Part shown: positions 1-6,122 of the stretch, in pieces | Layout: each line of letters begins with the position of its first letter | How positions within the stretch are numbered: the stretch's first letter is position 1 | Assembly: GCA_030538175.1 (NCBI GenBank) | Contig: JAUNUL010000145.1 | Span: forward strand, 1-7,202 | Source of the DNA: Propionibacteriaceae bacterium | GTDB taxonomy: Bacteria > Actinomycetota > Actinomycetes > Propionibacteriales > Propionibacteriaceae | DNA length: 7,202 nucleotides | Reading direction: 5' to 3' | Notes under the pieces: model-generated | Told to the model about the DNA's origin: nothing | Seen by the model: the letters and a program-made list of their open reading frames with translations, nothing else | The model's database searches: none | Program-made: the position numbers and the translations under genes

Positions 1-320
1 CTGGATTTGACGGCCCCTGTGGGACTGGGATCGACGGTGCCGCCGTTGTCGGTGACGGCTTGGAGTGTGGCATCAATGTCAGCGGCCTTCAGATAGACGG
101 TCCACCACACCGGCAGGGTCTCATCGAGGTTGCCCTCCATGTCCATGTTCAGCCCCAGACCGCCGACAGGCGTGCCCACATCGATCATCTGATAGTCGCC
201 GAACTCCGGACCCGTGCTCGTGAAGTTCCAGCCGAACAGGTCGCGATAGAAGTCTTTGGAGCTGGCGAGATCCGTGGTGCCGAGGTCGATCCAGGTGGGT
301 GATCCGGGGCTGATGGTCAT
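1..320 (-). CDS. VOC (glyoxalase-fold) family protein, C-terminus cut off by window edge
   Basis: The minus strand is open from ATG at 320 to the window edge, giving 106 residues with no stop. An AAGGAG (330-325) sits 4 nt before the ATG, which fixes the start. The protein opens MTISPGSPTWIDLGTTDL and continues with SSKDFYRDLFGW. The pattern W-x-D-L-x-T-x-D followed by FY-x-x-LFGW is typical of the first beta-alpha-beta module of VOC/glyoxalase-like proteins. A later segment, WWTVYLKAADIDAT (about residues 73-86), looks like the start of the next beta strand and helix. VOC proteins bind a metal or small ligand in a cupped sheet; they include isomerases, extradiol dioxygenases and antibiotic-binding proteins. 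The visible part does not show which activity this one has. It is probably cytoplasmic, as no signal peptide or membrane segment is seen. The family call is solid; the function is open. Confidence 0.85.
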   Translation of the reverse strand, partial: MTISPGSPTWIDLGTTDLASSKDFYRDLFGWNFTSTGPEFGDYQMIDVGTPVGGLGLNMDMEGNLDETLPVWWTVYLKAADIDATLQAVTDNGGTVDPSPTGAVKS

Positions 321-371
321 GCTTCTCCTTCGGGAGTTGAACTGGTGAGCAATAGCGTACGGACTCGGTCA

Positions 372-459
372 GACAGTCCCGCCGGGCGATCAGGCTGCCG
401 TTCGGGTCCTGATCTCACCGATGAGTGGCCAGCGACAAGGACGCTTCGGCGGGACTGTC
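372..459. repeat. Long nested inverted repeat between the membrane-protein and VOC genes
   Basis: A perfect 13-bp inverted repeat, GACAGTCCCGCCG (372-384) and CGGCGGGACTGTC (447-459), encloses 62 bp. Inside lies a second perfect 7-bp inverted repeat, GATCAGG (388-394) and CCTGATC (408-414), and a small AGCG/CGCT pair (431-434/442-445). Read on the minus strand it begins 3 nt after the stop of the membrane-protein gene and ends about 50 nt before the VOC start. As RNA it could fold into a branched structure closed by the 13-bp stem. There is no T-rich tract, so it is not a classical terminator, although actinobacterial terminators often lack one. It may end the upstream transcript, control the VOC gene, or be a repeated chromosomal element. 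Confidence 0.6.
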
Positions 460-462
460 GAC

Positions 463-1848
463 TCAGGCGAAACCGAACAACGGCGGAAACGCCACAACGA
501 CGATCGCGGCCCAGATGCCATAGACGGGCAGGTACGTCGTCTGCCAGCGCTCGAGAACGGCGAATGGTGCCTTGCGGCGCAGGAAGCGCACGGTCAGCCA
601 CGCGGCGACCACGAGATGCACCAGAAGGATGATGTTCAACCCCAACGCGACGATCTTGTTGGGGCTGAACCCGAACGCCGAGATCCTGCTGAGCATCGCG
701 GTGAGCATGACTGCGTCGACCGCCAACGCGGCGATCACCAGCACCAACTGCAGGACATCGAACGCGCCCGGTCGGGCCTGCGGGTCGCGGGCGGAGGTGG
801 CGTACAACAACAACGCCATCACCAGGATCAGCACCCCATCAAGGGCGATGAGCAGACCACGATCCACATCGTTCAGCGTCCCCGCGGTCAGCAGCGCCAC
901 CAGCATGACCAGGAGCATGACGAGCGTGAGGGGGGTGAAGACCTTCGTCAGGACCGGGGCGATGTTGCCCACCACATCCCGCTTAACGTCCGCGAGCCAC
1001 GCAGCGACGAGGACCGCCCCAGGGATAGCGAACGGCATGATCCAGTCCATCAGGGCTTGGTCGATGTTCACGCCAACCATGTCCAGCACGATGCCGGTCA
1101 GGCTGATCAGGACTCCCCCGCCCATGGCCAACAAGGCGAGGTAGATCGCGAGCTCGCCAGAGAGCCGGGCGAAATCCATGCGTCGAGCGTGTGATGTCCA
1201 GGCCGTCCCCGTGTACGCCAACCCCACCAACAACCACAGCACCACGGGGGTGTGCAACGCGGTGAGCGGGCCGGTCTGTCCGGTGGTGGCGAAGGGATAG
1301 GCGTTGACCAGCACCGCCAAGGTGATCAGGGCGAGGGAGATGGTGAGAAGGACTGGCAGGCTGAACCGGCGCTTCAGCAGGAAGTACGCCGCGAGGAACG
1401 GGAAGACCAGCAGGGGCGCGCTGTGGAACATCGAGTCGGAGTCGAGCCACGTGAGGCCTGCCTTGACCGCCAGGCCCGAGCCAATCGCCAGCGCGAGAAT
1501 GACAACAAGGTTGCGGTAGTCCCCTGCCTCCGTGGCGGATGCCGTGCGACCGATGACGCCCTTCTCGCTGGCAATCGACCCATGTCCGCTGGGGTCCGGC
1601 TCCGCCATGGGGTCGGCGAACAGGCGTCCTGACTGGCGGGTGGCGTACTCACGTGACGTCCCGTCCAGCCGGCCAAGGCGGCTGAGGGCGACGAGGAAGG
1701 CCTCCTGGTCATCGAGGCCGGCCGCAGCGAGGTCGTTGAGTTCGGCACGGAGTTGGGTCTCCAGCCCGGTGATCCGCTCCGCGGGAGCCGGACCTTGTTC
1801 GAGGAAGCTGCGCCATTCGTCAATGTTGGTCTCGAGTTGGCTTGTCAC
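463..1848 (-). CDS. Multipass membrane protein with permease prefix domain and DUF4153-like core
   Basis: The predicted protein has 461 residues. Residues about 1-75 are soluble and match the permease prefix domain pattern: an LE-x-x-L rich helix, then DDQEAFLVALSRLGR and an SREYA motif. Residues 76-110 form a polar linker. From residue 113 about 11 hydrophobic segments follow (roughly 113-135, 144-158, 164-186, 195-217, 232-258, 266-286, 303-323, 330-351, 364-388, 397-422 and 438-459). The late part, VFTPLTLV through LSRISAFGFSPNK, resembles the DUF4153 membrane family. The substrate is unknown. The GTG at 1848 is chosen because GGCGGG lies 6 nt before it; an in-frame ATG at 1899 has no visible ribosome site, and the frame stays open much further upstream without meaning. 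Permease-prefix proteins are often paired with a PadR-type regulator, but none is visible here. Confidence 0.75.
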   Translation of the reverse strand: MTSQLETNIDEWRSFLEQGPAPAERITGLETQLRAELNDLAAAGLDDQEAFLVALSRLGRLDGTSREYATRQSGRLFADPMAEPDPSGHGSIASEKGVIGRTASATEAGDYRNLVVILALAIGSGLAVKAGLTWLDSDSMFHSAPLLVFPFLAAYFLLKRRFSLPVLLTISLALITLAVLVNAYPFATTGQTGPLTALHTPVVLWLLVGLAYTGTAWTSHARRMDFARLSGELAIYLALLAMGGGVLISLTGIVLDMVGVNIDQALMDWIMPFAIPGAVLVAAWLADVKRDVVGNIAPVLTKVFTPLTLVMLLVMLVALLTAGTLNDVDRGLLIALDGVLILVMALLLYATSARDPQARPGAFDVLQLVLVIAALAVDAVMLTAMLSRISAFGFSPNKIVALGLNIILLVHLVVAAWLTVRFLRRKAPFAVLERWQTTYLPVYGIWAAIVVVAFPPLFGFA

Positions 1849-1948
1849 GATGATCCCGCCTGTCAATGGCCGCGACGCCTCGCTGGCGTGGCTGGCCATG
1901 TGCAGGGTACCGACGCGTTCGATCAGGAGTTCCGACACGCGGGACGGG

Positions 1949-1993
1949 ACTGGGTGCTGGGCGCTCTGCGCCCTAGTGTCTGACCCAGTACCC
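1949..1993. repeat. Compound hairpin with mutually exclusive stems upstream of the membrane-protein gene
   Basis: A 6-bp stem GGGCGC/GCGCCC with a 3-nt loop (1959-1964/1968-1973) overlaps a longer alternative pairing of GGGTGCTGGG (1952-1961) with CCCAGTACCC (1984-1993), which is complementary apart from one G-T position. ACTGGGT (1949-1955) and ACCCAGT (1983-1989) form a further perfect 7-bp pair. The two main folds share bases 1959-1961 and cannot form together. On the minus strand the structure would lie roughly 100-145 nt before the GTG start at 1848, in its possible 5' leader. No ligand-binding RNA family was recognised. Confidence 0.4.
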
Positions 1994-2051
1994 GAACCCT
2001 CTGCGCTGTGTGAAGTCCAGCGTGGGGGGTTCACCAATTTTCCGGCTCTGC

Positions 2052-2110
2052 GCTTGTGTTCGCTCTGCTCGCGCGGGCTTGTGTTGCGCGTCCTTGACCC
2101 CGGCTTGTGT
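2052..2110 (+). repeat. Three direct copies of GCTTGTGT at 25-26 bp spacing
   Basis: GCTTGTGT occurs at 2052-2059, 2077-2084 and 2103-2110, each followed by a CG-rich stretch (TCGC, TGCGC, CCGCG). A related GATTGTGT at 2205-2212 runs into the parS site, 102 bp after the third copy. The layout resembles short protein-binding iterons, but no known consensus was recognised and chance is possible. Confidence 0.35.
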
Positions 2111-2209
2111 CCGCGTGCCAGCTGGCGTACGCCCCGAATGGTTGACCTCGTCGCATTTGCGCCCTCGCCGCCGGAGGCGGCAGCTTCCACATCCGTAACT
2201 ACGCGATTG

Positions 2210-2225
2210 TGTTTCACGTGAAACA
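2210..2225. promoter_or_regulatory. parS: parS centromere site
   Basis: TGTTTCACGTGAAACA is a perfect 16-bp palindrome and identical to the conserved bacterial parS consensus. ParB binds it, loads CTP and spreads along flanking DNA to form the partition complex that ParA moves. It lies 132 bp upstream of the parA ATG, so it may also be where ParB represses its own operon. Outside the core, GCGATT (2203-2208) and AATCGC (2225-2230) give further, offset symmetry. Confidence 0.95.
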
Positions 2226-2300
2226 ATCGCCAGGGAGCGGAAGCGTGCGGAGGGATTCGACAGCGTTTCCGCGGCTCCTCCCCTGGCGGGATCGCCAGGG
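2226..2300 (+). promoter_or_regulatory. parA leader with competing hairpins
   Basis: ATCGCCAGGG occurs twice, at 2226-2235 and 2291-2300. Between them, CCCTGGCG (2281-2288) is the exact complement of the shared CGCCAGGG. It can pair either with the near copy (8-bp stem, GGAT loop, 2281-2300) or with the far copy just after parS (2228-2235). The two folds exclude each other. This fits a regulatory leader or operator between parS and parA. No strong promoter is visible; a TACGCT at 2320-2325 is only a weak -10 candidate with no matching -35. Confidence 0.4.
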
Positions 2301-2357
2301 TTGGGGCGGTGGGGTCGGGTACGCTGACGCCGCCCGAAGGATCAACGGAAGGTGGCC

Positions 2358-3710
2358 ATGACCGGCGAACAGCAACAGGGACTCGGCTGGCCAGTGACGA
2401 TGCAACCGGGTCAAGCCGGCCTGGGTTGGCCTCGCTCGGACGAGCCGGAGGGCCCTGGTGCGGCAATGTCCGAAGTGGACGCAGGTGATGCGGAGGCGAT
2501 CCTGGACCCAGGCAGCTACGTCCAGGCCGACGATGCTGAAGACGCTCCCCAAGTGGAAGAAGCAGTAGTCAGTGGCGTCCTGCGTGCGATCGGCACGGCG
2601 ATCTTCTTCGAGTCCGATGCCCCGGGCCAAGCTGGAGCGTCCGCCCGTTCGGAAGCTGTTCCCGTCACCCCCAAGGGTGTCGAGGCGGACACGAGCCTCT
2701 TGTTGGAGATGAAGTCGGAGACTCCCGCGTCAAGGATTCAGGCGCCTCCCGGTCCCAAGCGGGCGCGCTTCGATGTCCCGGAGGCCGGCGAAAGTCCTGC
2801 GCCTGGTGGCGAGACCCCTGTTCCGGGTGTGACACCAGAGCAGGCCAGCCAGGAGGCTGCGAAGGCCAAGAAGAACGCCGAGGAAGGGGTGGAGAGGAAG
2901 TCTCTCCCCTCGCCGGATGAGACCCGCATCATCGTGGTGGCCAACCAGAAGGGTGGCGTCGGAAAGACGACGACCGCCGTGAACTTGGCTGCTGGACTGG
3001 CCATGGGTGGTCTCAAGGTGTTGGTCGTTGACCTCGACCCACAGGGCAATGCCTCCACCGCGCTCGGCATCGACCATGAGTCCGGCACGCCAGGCACCTA
3101 TGAAGTCCTCATCGATGGCGCCACGATCGCCGAGCACGCCCAGCTCAGTGAGGAAGCTCCGAACCTCATGGTCCTCCCCGCGACCATCGACCTGGCCGCC
3201 GCCGAGATCGAGCTCGTGTCGACCGTCGCCCGTGAAGGACGTCTCGCGAAGGCGCTGCGTACCTATCTCAAGACTCACGACATCGATTACGTGTTCGTGG
3301 ACTGTCCCCCATCGCTCGGGCTGTTGACTCTCAACGGCCTCGTGGCGGCACGCGAGATCCTCGTGCCGATCCAGTGTGAGTACTACGCGCTCGAGGGCGT
3401 CTCGCAGTTGGTCAACACCATCAACCTGGTCAAGGGCGAGCTCAACGACGAGCTCCAGCTCAGCACGGTCCTGCTCACCATGTTCGACGCCCGCACCCGA
3501 CTCGCCGCCCAAGTGACCGACGAGGTCCGCGCGCATTTCGCCGAGGAGACCCTGCACACGGTCATCCCCCGCTCGGTGCGCATCTCGGAAGCGCCGAGCT
3601 ATGGCCAGACAGTCCTCACGTACCACCCCGAGTCAGTCGGTGCCGTGTGCTATCTCCGCGCCGCCGAGGAAATCGCCCTGCGTGGCGCGAACAAGGAGAA
3701 TGAACGATGA
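2358..3710 (+). CDS. parA: Chromosome-partitioning ATPase ParA with long N-terminal extension
   Basis: The protein has 450 residues. The deviant Walker A motif KGGVGKT is at residues 198-204, preceded by IIVVANQ. The switch region [10 protein letters not shown] is at about 225-234 and Walker B YVFVDCPP at 311-318. Other family blocks are [27 protein letters not shown] and [15 protein letters not shown]. ParA dimerises with ATP, coats the nucleoid and is released by ParB, which moves the origin region. The ATPase domain begins only near residue 190; the preceding part is acidic and Pro/Ala-rich, has LGWP twice and one hydrophobic stretch ([15 protein letters not shown]). Most ParA proteins have much shorter N-termini. 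The ATG at 2358 is preferred because GGAAGG (2347-2352) lies 5 nt before it; a GTG at 2352 overlaps that site. Starts at 2466 or 2709 would give shorter forms but have poorer sites. parB follows with a 4-bp overlap. Confidence 0.95.
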   Translation: MTGEQQQGLGWPVTMQPGQAGLGWPRSDEPEGPGAAMSEVDAGDAEAILDPGSYVQADDAEDAPQVEEAVVSGVLRAIGTAIFFESDAPGQAGASARSEAVPVTPKGVEADTSLLLEMKSETPASRIQAPPGPKRARFDVPEAGESPAPGGETPVPGVTPEQASQEAAKAKKNAEEGVERKSLPSPDETRIIVVANQKGGVGKTTTAVNLAAGLAMGGLKVLVVDLDPQGNASTALGIDHESGTPGTYEVLIDGATIAEHAQLSEEAPNLMVLPATIDLAAAEIELVSTVAREGRLAKALRTYLKTHDIDYVFVDCPPSLGLLTLNGLVAAREILVPIQCEYYALEGVSQLVNTINLVKGELNDELQLSTVLLTMFDARTRLAAQVTDEVRAHFAEETLHTVIPRSVRISEAPSYGQTVLTYHPESVGAVCYLRAAEEIALRGANKENER

Positions 3711-4630
3711 CCATGCCGCGACGCAGTGGCCTCGGCCGTGGGCTGGGCCAGCTGATCCAGAACACCGATCCGACGACCCCGCGGCATCGTCCCGTGGATG
3801 AGGTCATCGATTCCCAGAAGTCCCTGCGCCGTGTTCCGGAGGGTTCCTATTTCGCGGAGATCCCCGTCGATAGCGTCTCCCCGAATCCGAAGCAGCCGCG
3901 CATGGAGTTCGACGCCGACGAGCTCGCCGAACTGAGCGAGTCGATTGTCGAGGTTGGTCTCCTCCAGCCCATTGTGGTCAGGCCGCTCGGCGACAATCAG
4001 TTCGAGCTCGTCATGGGGGAGCGCCGCTGGCGGGCTTCCCAGCAGGCCGGCAAGGAAACGATCCCGGCGATCGTCCGACGCACCGAGGACCATGAACTCC
4101 TCCGCGATGCCCTGTTGGAGAACCTGCACCGGGCTCAGCTCAACCCGCTCGAAGAGGCGAACGCCTATCAGCAACTCCTCGAGGACTTCGAGTGCACCCA
4201 CGAGGAACTGTCCCTGCGGATCAAGCGCTCCCGGCCGCAGATCTCCAACACCATCCGTCTGCTGAAGCTCCCGGCATCGGTGCAGCGTCGCGTCGCGGCC
4301 GGAGTCCTGAGCGCCGGCCACGCCCGGGCACTTCTCGGGTTGCAGGACCAGCCCGCTCAGGAGCGCCTGGCCCAGCGGATCGTGGCCGAAGGCCTGTCAG
4401 TGCGTGCCACCGAGGAGATCGTGGCCTTGGGTGAGACCGGCGCCGAGCCGCGAGCGCCCCGTCAGCCCCGGGAGGTCTCGCCGCGTGCGGTCGAGTTGAC
4501 CGAGTGGTTGTCCGACCGGTTCGAAACCCGAGCCCGGGTGGAACAGGGCAAGAGCAAGGGCAAGATCGTCATCGAGTTTGCCTCCGAGGATGACCTCGAG
4601 CGCATCATCGGGCTCATGGAAGGGGACTGA
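3707..4630 (+). CDS. parB: Chromosome-partitioning CTPase/DNA-binding protein ParB
   Basis: The protein has 307 residues, a normal ParB length. The N-terminus carries the basic [13 protein letters not shown] motif (about 5-17) found in chromosomal ParB and linked to stimulating ParA. The CTP-binding domain (about 50-140) shows NPKQPR (60-65) and the P-loop-like motif GERRWRA (104-110). [17 protein letters not shown] (138-154) leads into the helix-turn-helix region (about 164-190), which reads par[11 protein letters not shown] (201-210) and SVRATEEIV (231-239) are further family blocks. Residues about 258-307 form the C-terminal dimer domain. Translation starts in ATGA overlapping the parA stop, with AAGGAG (3693-3698) 8 nt before the ATG, so the pair is probably co-transcribed and translationally coupled. 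The target parS lies just upstream of parA. Confidence 0.97.
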   Translation: MTMPRRSGLGRGLGQLIQNTDPTTPRHRPVDEVIDSQKSLRRVPEGSYFAEIPVDSVSPNPKQPRMEFDADELAELSESIVEVGLLQPIVVRPLGDNQFELVMGERRWRASQQAGKETIPAIVRRTEDHELLRDALLENLHRAQLNPLEEANAYQQLLEDFECTHEELSLRIKRSRPQISNTIRLLKLPASVQRRVAAGVLSAGHARALLGLQDQPAQERLAQRIVAEGLSVRATEEIVALGETGAEPRAPRQPREVSPRAVELTEWLSDRFETRARVEQGKSKGKIVIEFASEDDLERIIGLMEGD

Positions 4631-4830
4631 GCCCTCGGCTGCCGCCCCGGACCCGCGAACAACCGGTTTCACGACCGAATAATTCCGCCATGGTGCGGTA
4701 GTCGTCACCGCCGGCGGCTCCACCAAAGCGGCAATTTCTGCCTCTGAATGGAGTCGCGGCGCACATCTTCCCTAGTCAATCGAGGCCCAGGCGCCATCAG
4801 ATGCAGGAAATGCGCAAAGTCCCGTTCAGC

Positions 4831-4860
4831 CTGCAGCGGGTCACTTGGCCGACGCTGCAG
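4831..4860. terminator. Possible terminator hairpin across the DUF3817 stop codon
   Basis: CTGCAGCG (4831-4838) and CGCTGCAG (4853-4860) form a perfect 8-bp inverted repeat whose 14-nt loop contains the minus-strand stop codon (4843-4841). It lies at the end of the gap between the converging parB and DUF3817 genes (4631-4840), where a terminator for each strand is expected. It lacks a T tract and the loop is long. I see no gene in that gap. Confidence 0.3.
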
Positions 4861-5194
4861 CCAGTTTCTGCTTGACGTCCTTGGTGGCGAAGCGTTCGGC
4901 AACGAAGGACAGGAACGGCACCGTCCCCGCGAGCGCAATCGACAGCAGCCGCTTCCACGTCCACCTCACCCGCCTGCCCAGGTCAACCGCGGTGATCAGC
5001 AAGATCATGTAGAGCCAGCCGTGGGCCACACCACAGACCGTGTTGATGCGACCGCCGAGGGCGTTCAGATTCGGGTCATACGCGATGTACTTCAACGGCA
5101 ATCCAATGCAGATCAGCACCACGAGCAGGATGCCGACCACATAAGCCATCACCTGATAGCGCATGAGTGCTGAGCGCACCGCTTTCACATCCAC
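4841..5194 (-). CDS. DUF3817 small integral membrane protein
   Basis: The protein has 117 residues and three hydrophobic segments: about 13-33, 57-72 (AHGWLYMILLITAVDL) and 82-99. The HGWLYM motif and VPFLSFVAER (92-101) are the marks of DUF3817, a family of small actinobacterial and firmicute membrane proteins. Its biochemical role is not established. In Actinomycetota it often sits beside SURF1, as here, which suggests a link to the respiratory chain or membrane but does not prove one. The GTG at 5194 is chosen because AAGGGA lies 9 nt before it; a GTG at 5188 and an ATG giving MRYQVMAY at 5164 are alternatives. It lies 38 bp after the SURF1 stop on the same strand and is probably co-transcribed with it. 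It converges with parB. Confidence 0.85.
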   Translation of the reverse strand: MDVKAVRSALMRYQVMAYVVGILLVVLICIGLPLKYIAYDPNLNALGGRINTVCGVAHGWLYMILLITAVDLGRRVRWTWKRLLSIALAGTVPFLSFVAERFATKDVKQKLAAASAK

Positions 5195-5232
5195 GTCCGG
5201 CGTTCCCTTCGAGCAGGTGCCCCGGTGGCCCG

Positions 5233-6051
5233 TCACGCGACCGGCGGCTTATCCACCGTAGCCGCGCCCGCAACGGTTGAATTTTCGGTCCGCGGAGCAT
5301 CAGCTGTGGACAAACCTGACCGATTATCCACATCTTCCACAGGGTCATCCACAGATTCGGCAGAACTGGCCATAAACCCGGTCCCCTTGGCCGCGTCCCG
5401 CGACAGCTTCACGGTGGCGGCAATGGCGGCCGCAGCGAAGATCCACCACTGCAGCGCATAGCCCTGGTTGCGGGCGTGGCCGGCGTTGCTCGGCAAGGTC
5501 ACCTGGGCCGGTTCGAGCCCCTGCGCGGTCGCGAGGTCAGCGTCCAGGACGATGTAGCCCGGCACCAGCGGCTGAGTCCACAGCTGGGCGAGTTGTGGCA
5601 GGCGTACGGACCCGACCTGACCCTCCGGCAGATTGCTGCCGGTCTCGGCCTCGCTGGGCAGCAGGACCCCACGAACAGCGACGTCACCAGCCGGCGGTTC
5701 ACTCACCGGGTCCTGGCCCACACCGCGAACCACCGGCACAACGGAGCCATCCGGCAGAGCAAGTGCGGTCAGCACGCGATGACGGCTCGCGTCATTGTGG
5801 AGGGGCACGATCAGCTGCTGATCGGGGAGATAGGTGCCCCGTGCCTCCACCGTGCGGCCATAACCATCGGTGGGCATCTGCCCGAGCGGCGCGGCCTCAG
5901 CGAGTGGGACGGCCGGTTCGTGCATGCGGGCGACGAGCGCGTCCCGGCCCTGATCCTGGAACGAATCCATCTGCCAGAGGCCGAGTCCCAGCATCACCGC
6001 GGTCACCACGAGTCCCAGGGACCAAATCAGGATCTGCTGTCGGCGTTTCAT
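5233..6051 (-). CDS. SURF1 family cytochrome oxidase assembly protein
   Basis: The protein has 272 residues. A first membrane segment (about 7-27) runs into LGLGLWQMDSF (21-31), the SURF1 L-G-x-W-Q signature. A second segment (about 198-216) starts at NQGYALQWWIF (195-205), the C-terminal SURF1 signature. The region between should face the outside. SURF1 (Shy1) helps insert heme a into subunit I of aa3-type cytochrome c oxidase, so its presence suggests aerobic respiration. The block VVPVVRGVG (104-112) stands where many members have a V-N-R-G-W sequence, a mild divergence. After the second segment there is a polar tail of about 50 residues (223-272) that is not part of the core family. Its DNA is a cluster of DnaA boxes and its codons are unusually A/T-ending. 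No ribosome site precedes the ATG; a TAGAAT 7 nt upstream suggests a leaderless mRNA. The gene is followed by DUF3817. Confidence 0.9.
   Translation of the reverse strand: MKRRQQILIWSLGLVVTAVMLGLGLWQMDSFQDQGRDALVARMHEPAVPLAEAAPLGQMPTDGYGRTVEARGTYLPDQQLIVPLHNDASRHRVLTALALPDGSVVPVVRGVGQDPVSEPPAGDVAVRGVLLPSEAETGSNLPEGQVGSVRLPQLAQLWTQPLVPGYIVLDADLATAQGLEPAQVTLPSNAGHARNQGYALQWWIFAAAAIAATVKLSRDAAKGTGFMASSAESVDDPVEDVDNRSGLSTADAPRTENSTVAGAATVDKPPVA
5249..5353. other. Cluster of DnaA-box sequences within the SURF1 coding tail
   Basis: Five 9-mers with a CCAC core lie within 105 bp: TTATCCACC (5249-5257), TTGTCCACA on the minus strand (5313-5305), TTATCCACA (5324-5332), TCTTCCACA (5333-5341) and TCATCCACA (5345-5353). 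The second is the form preferred by high-GC actinobacterial DnaA and the third is the classical perfect box. The last three are in the same orientation, two of them abutting. DnaA boxes bind the initiator DnaA at oriC and at titration or regulatory sites. Whether this cluster acts as an origin, a DnaA reservoir or a controller of SURF1/DUF3817 cannot be told from the window. dnaA and dnaN are not in view. Confidence 0.6.
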
Positions 6052-6058
6052 TGAATGG

Positions 6059-6064
6059 ATTCTA
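6059..6064 (-). promoter_or_regulatory. Candidate -10 element of a leaderless SURF1 promoter
   Basis: TAGAAT on the minus strand ends 7 nt before the SURF1 ATG at 6051, placing the expected transcription start at or next to the ATG. No Shine-Dalgarno sequence is present, which fits leaderless translation, common in Actinomycetota. A good -35 hexamer is not visible at the proper distance. Confidence 0.4.
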
Positions 6065-6090
6065 ACCCCGGGCTACTTGACCCCCACGTG

Positions 6091-6107
6091 ATCCTCAGAC
6101 TTAGGAT
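6091..6107. promoter_or_regulatory. Near-perfect 17-bp palindrome, possible operator
   Basis: ATCCTCAGACTTAGGAT is symmetric at 14 of its 16 paired positions. It sits between the divergent SURF1 and Tat-protein genes, upstream of the SURF1 -10 candidate and of the plus-strand promoter at 6123-6152. Size, symmetry and place fit a binding site for a dimeric regulator. The regulator is unknown. Confidence 0.4.
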
Positions 6108-6122
6108 TATTCCGGCTCAGAA

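Larger units (their letters stand above)
1849..2209. other. Gene-free spacer between the membrane-protein gene and parS
   Basis: Open frames exist on both strands but look like accidental GC-rich shadows: none has a ribosome site and a recognisable product. The spacer should carry the minus-strand promoter of the membrane-protein gene, but I find no convincing -35/-10 pair. What it does contain is a compound hairpin (1949-1993) and a threefold short direct repeat (2052-2110), entered separately. In many Actinomycetota the 3' end of rsmG lies just ahead of parA; I see no rsmG-like reading frame here. Confidence 0.55.

Noticed and set aside
421..1194. Long plus-strand open frame opposite the membrane-protein gene
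   Set aside because: It is rich in Gln, His, Arg and Asp, has no recognisable domain, and mirrors a convincing membrane protein on the other strand.
2320..2325. TACGCT as the parA -10 element
   Set aside because: No acceptable -35 hexamer lies 16-18 bp upstream, so it is mentioned only as a weak candidate.
2209..2360. Short plus-strand frame starting inside parS (reads VFHVKQ) as an upstream start for parA
   Set aside because: It is not in the parA frame and stops at TGA 2359-2361; no ribosome site precedes it.
1849..2466. Upstream extension of the membrane-protein frame to 2466
   Set aside because: It would run through the parS site and the start of parA, has Pro/Arg/Ser-rich composition, and a start with a ribosome site exists at 1848.
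2730..3626. Minus-strand open frame opposite parA
   Set aside because: It is a shadow of the ParA coding sequence, rich in His, Asp, Gly and Arg, with no domain of its own.
4666..4673. GTTTCACG, a parS half-site shortly after the parB stop
   Set aside because: Only the left half matches; the right half of the palindrome is absent, so it is probably chance.
5572..5582. A CCACA-containing sequence (GAGTCCACA) as a further DnaA box
   Set aside because: It differs from the consensus in the first positions and stands alone, more than 200 bp from the cluster.
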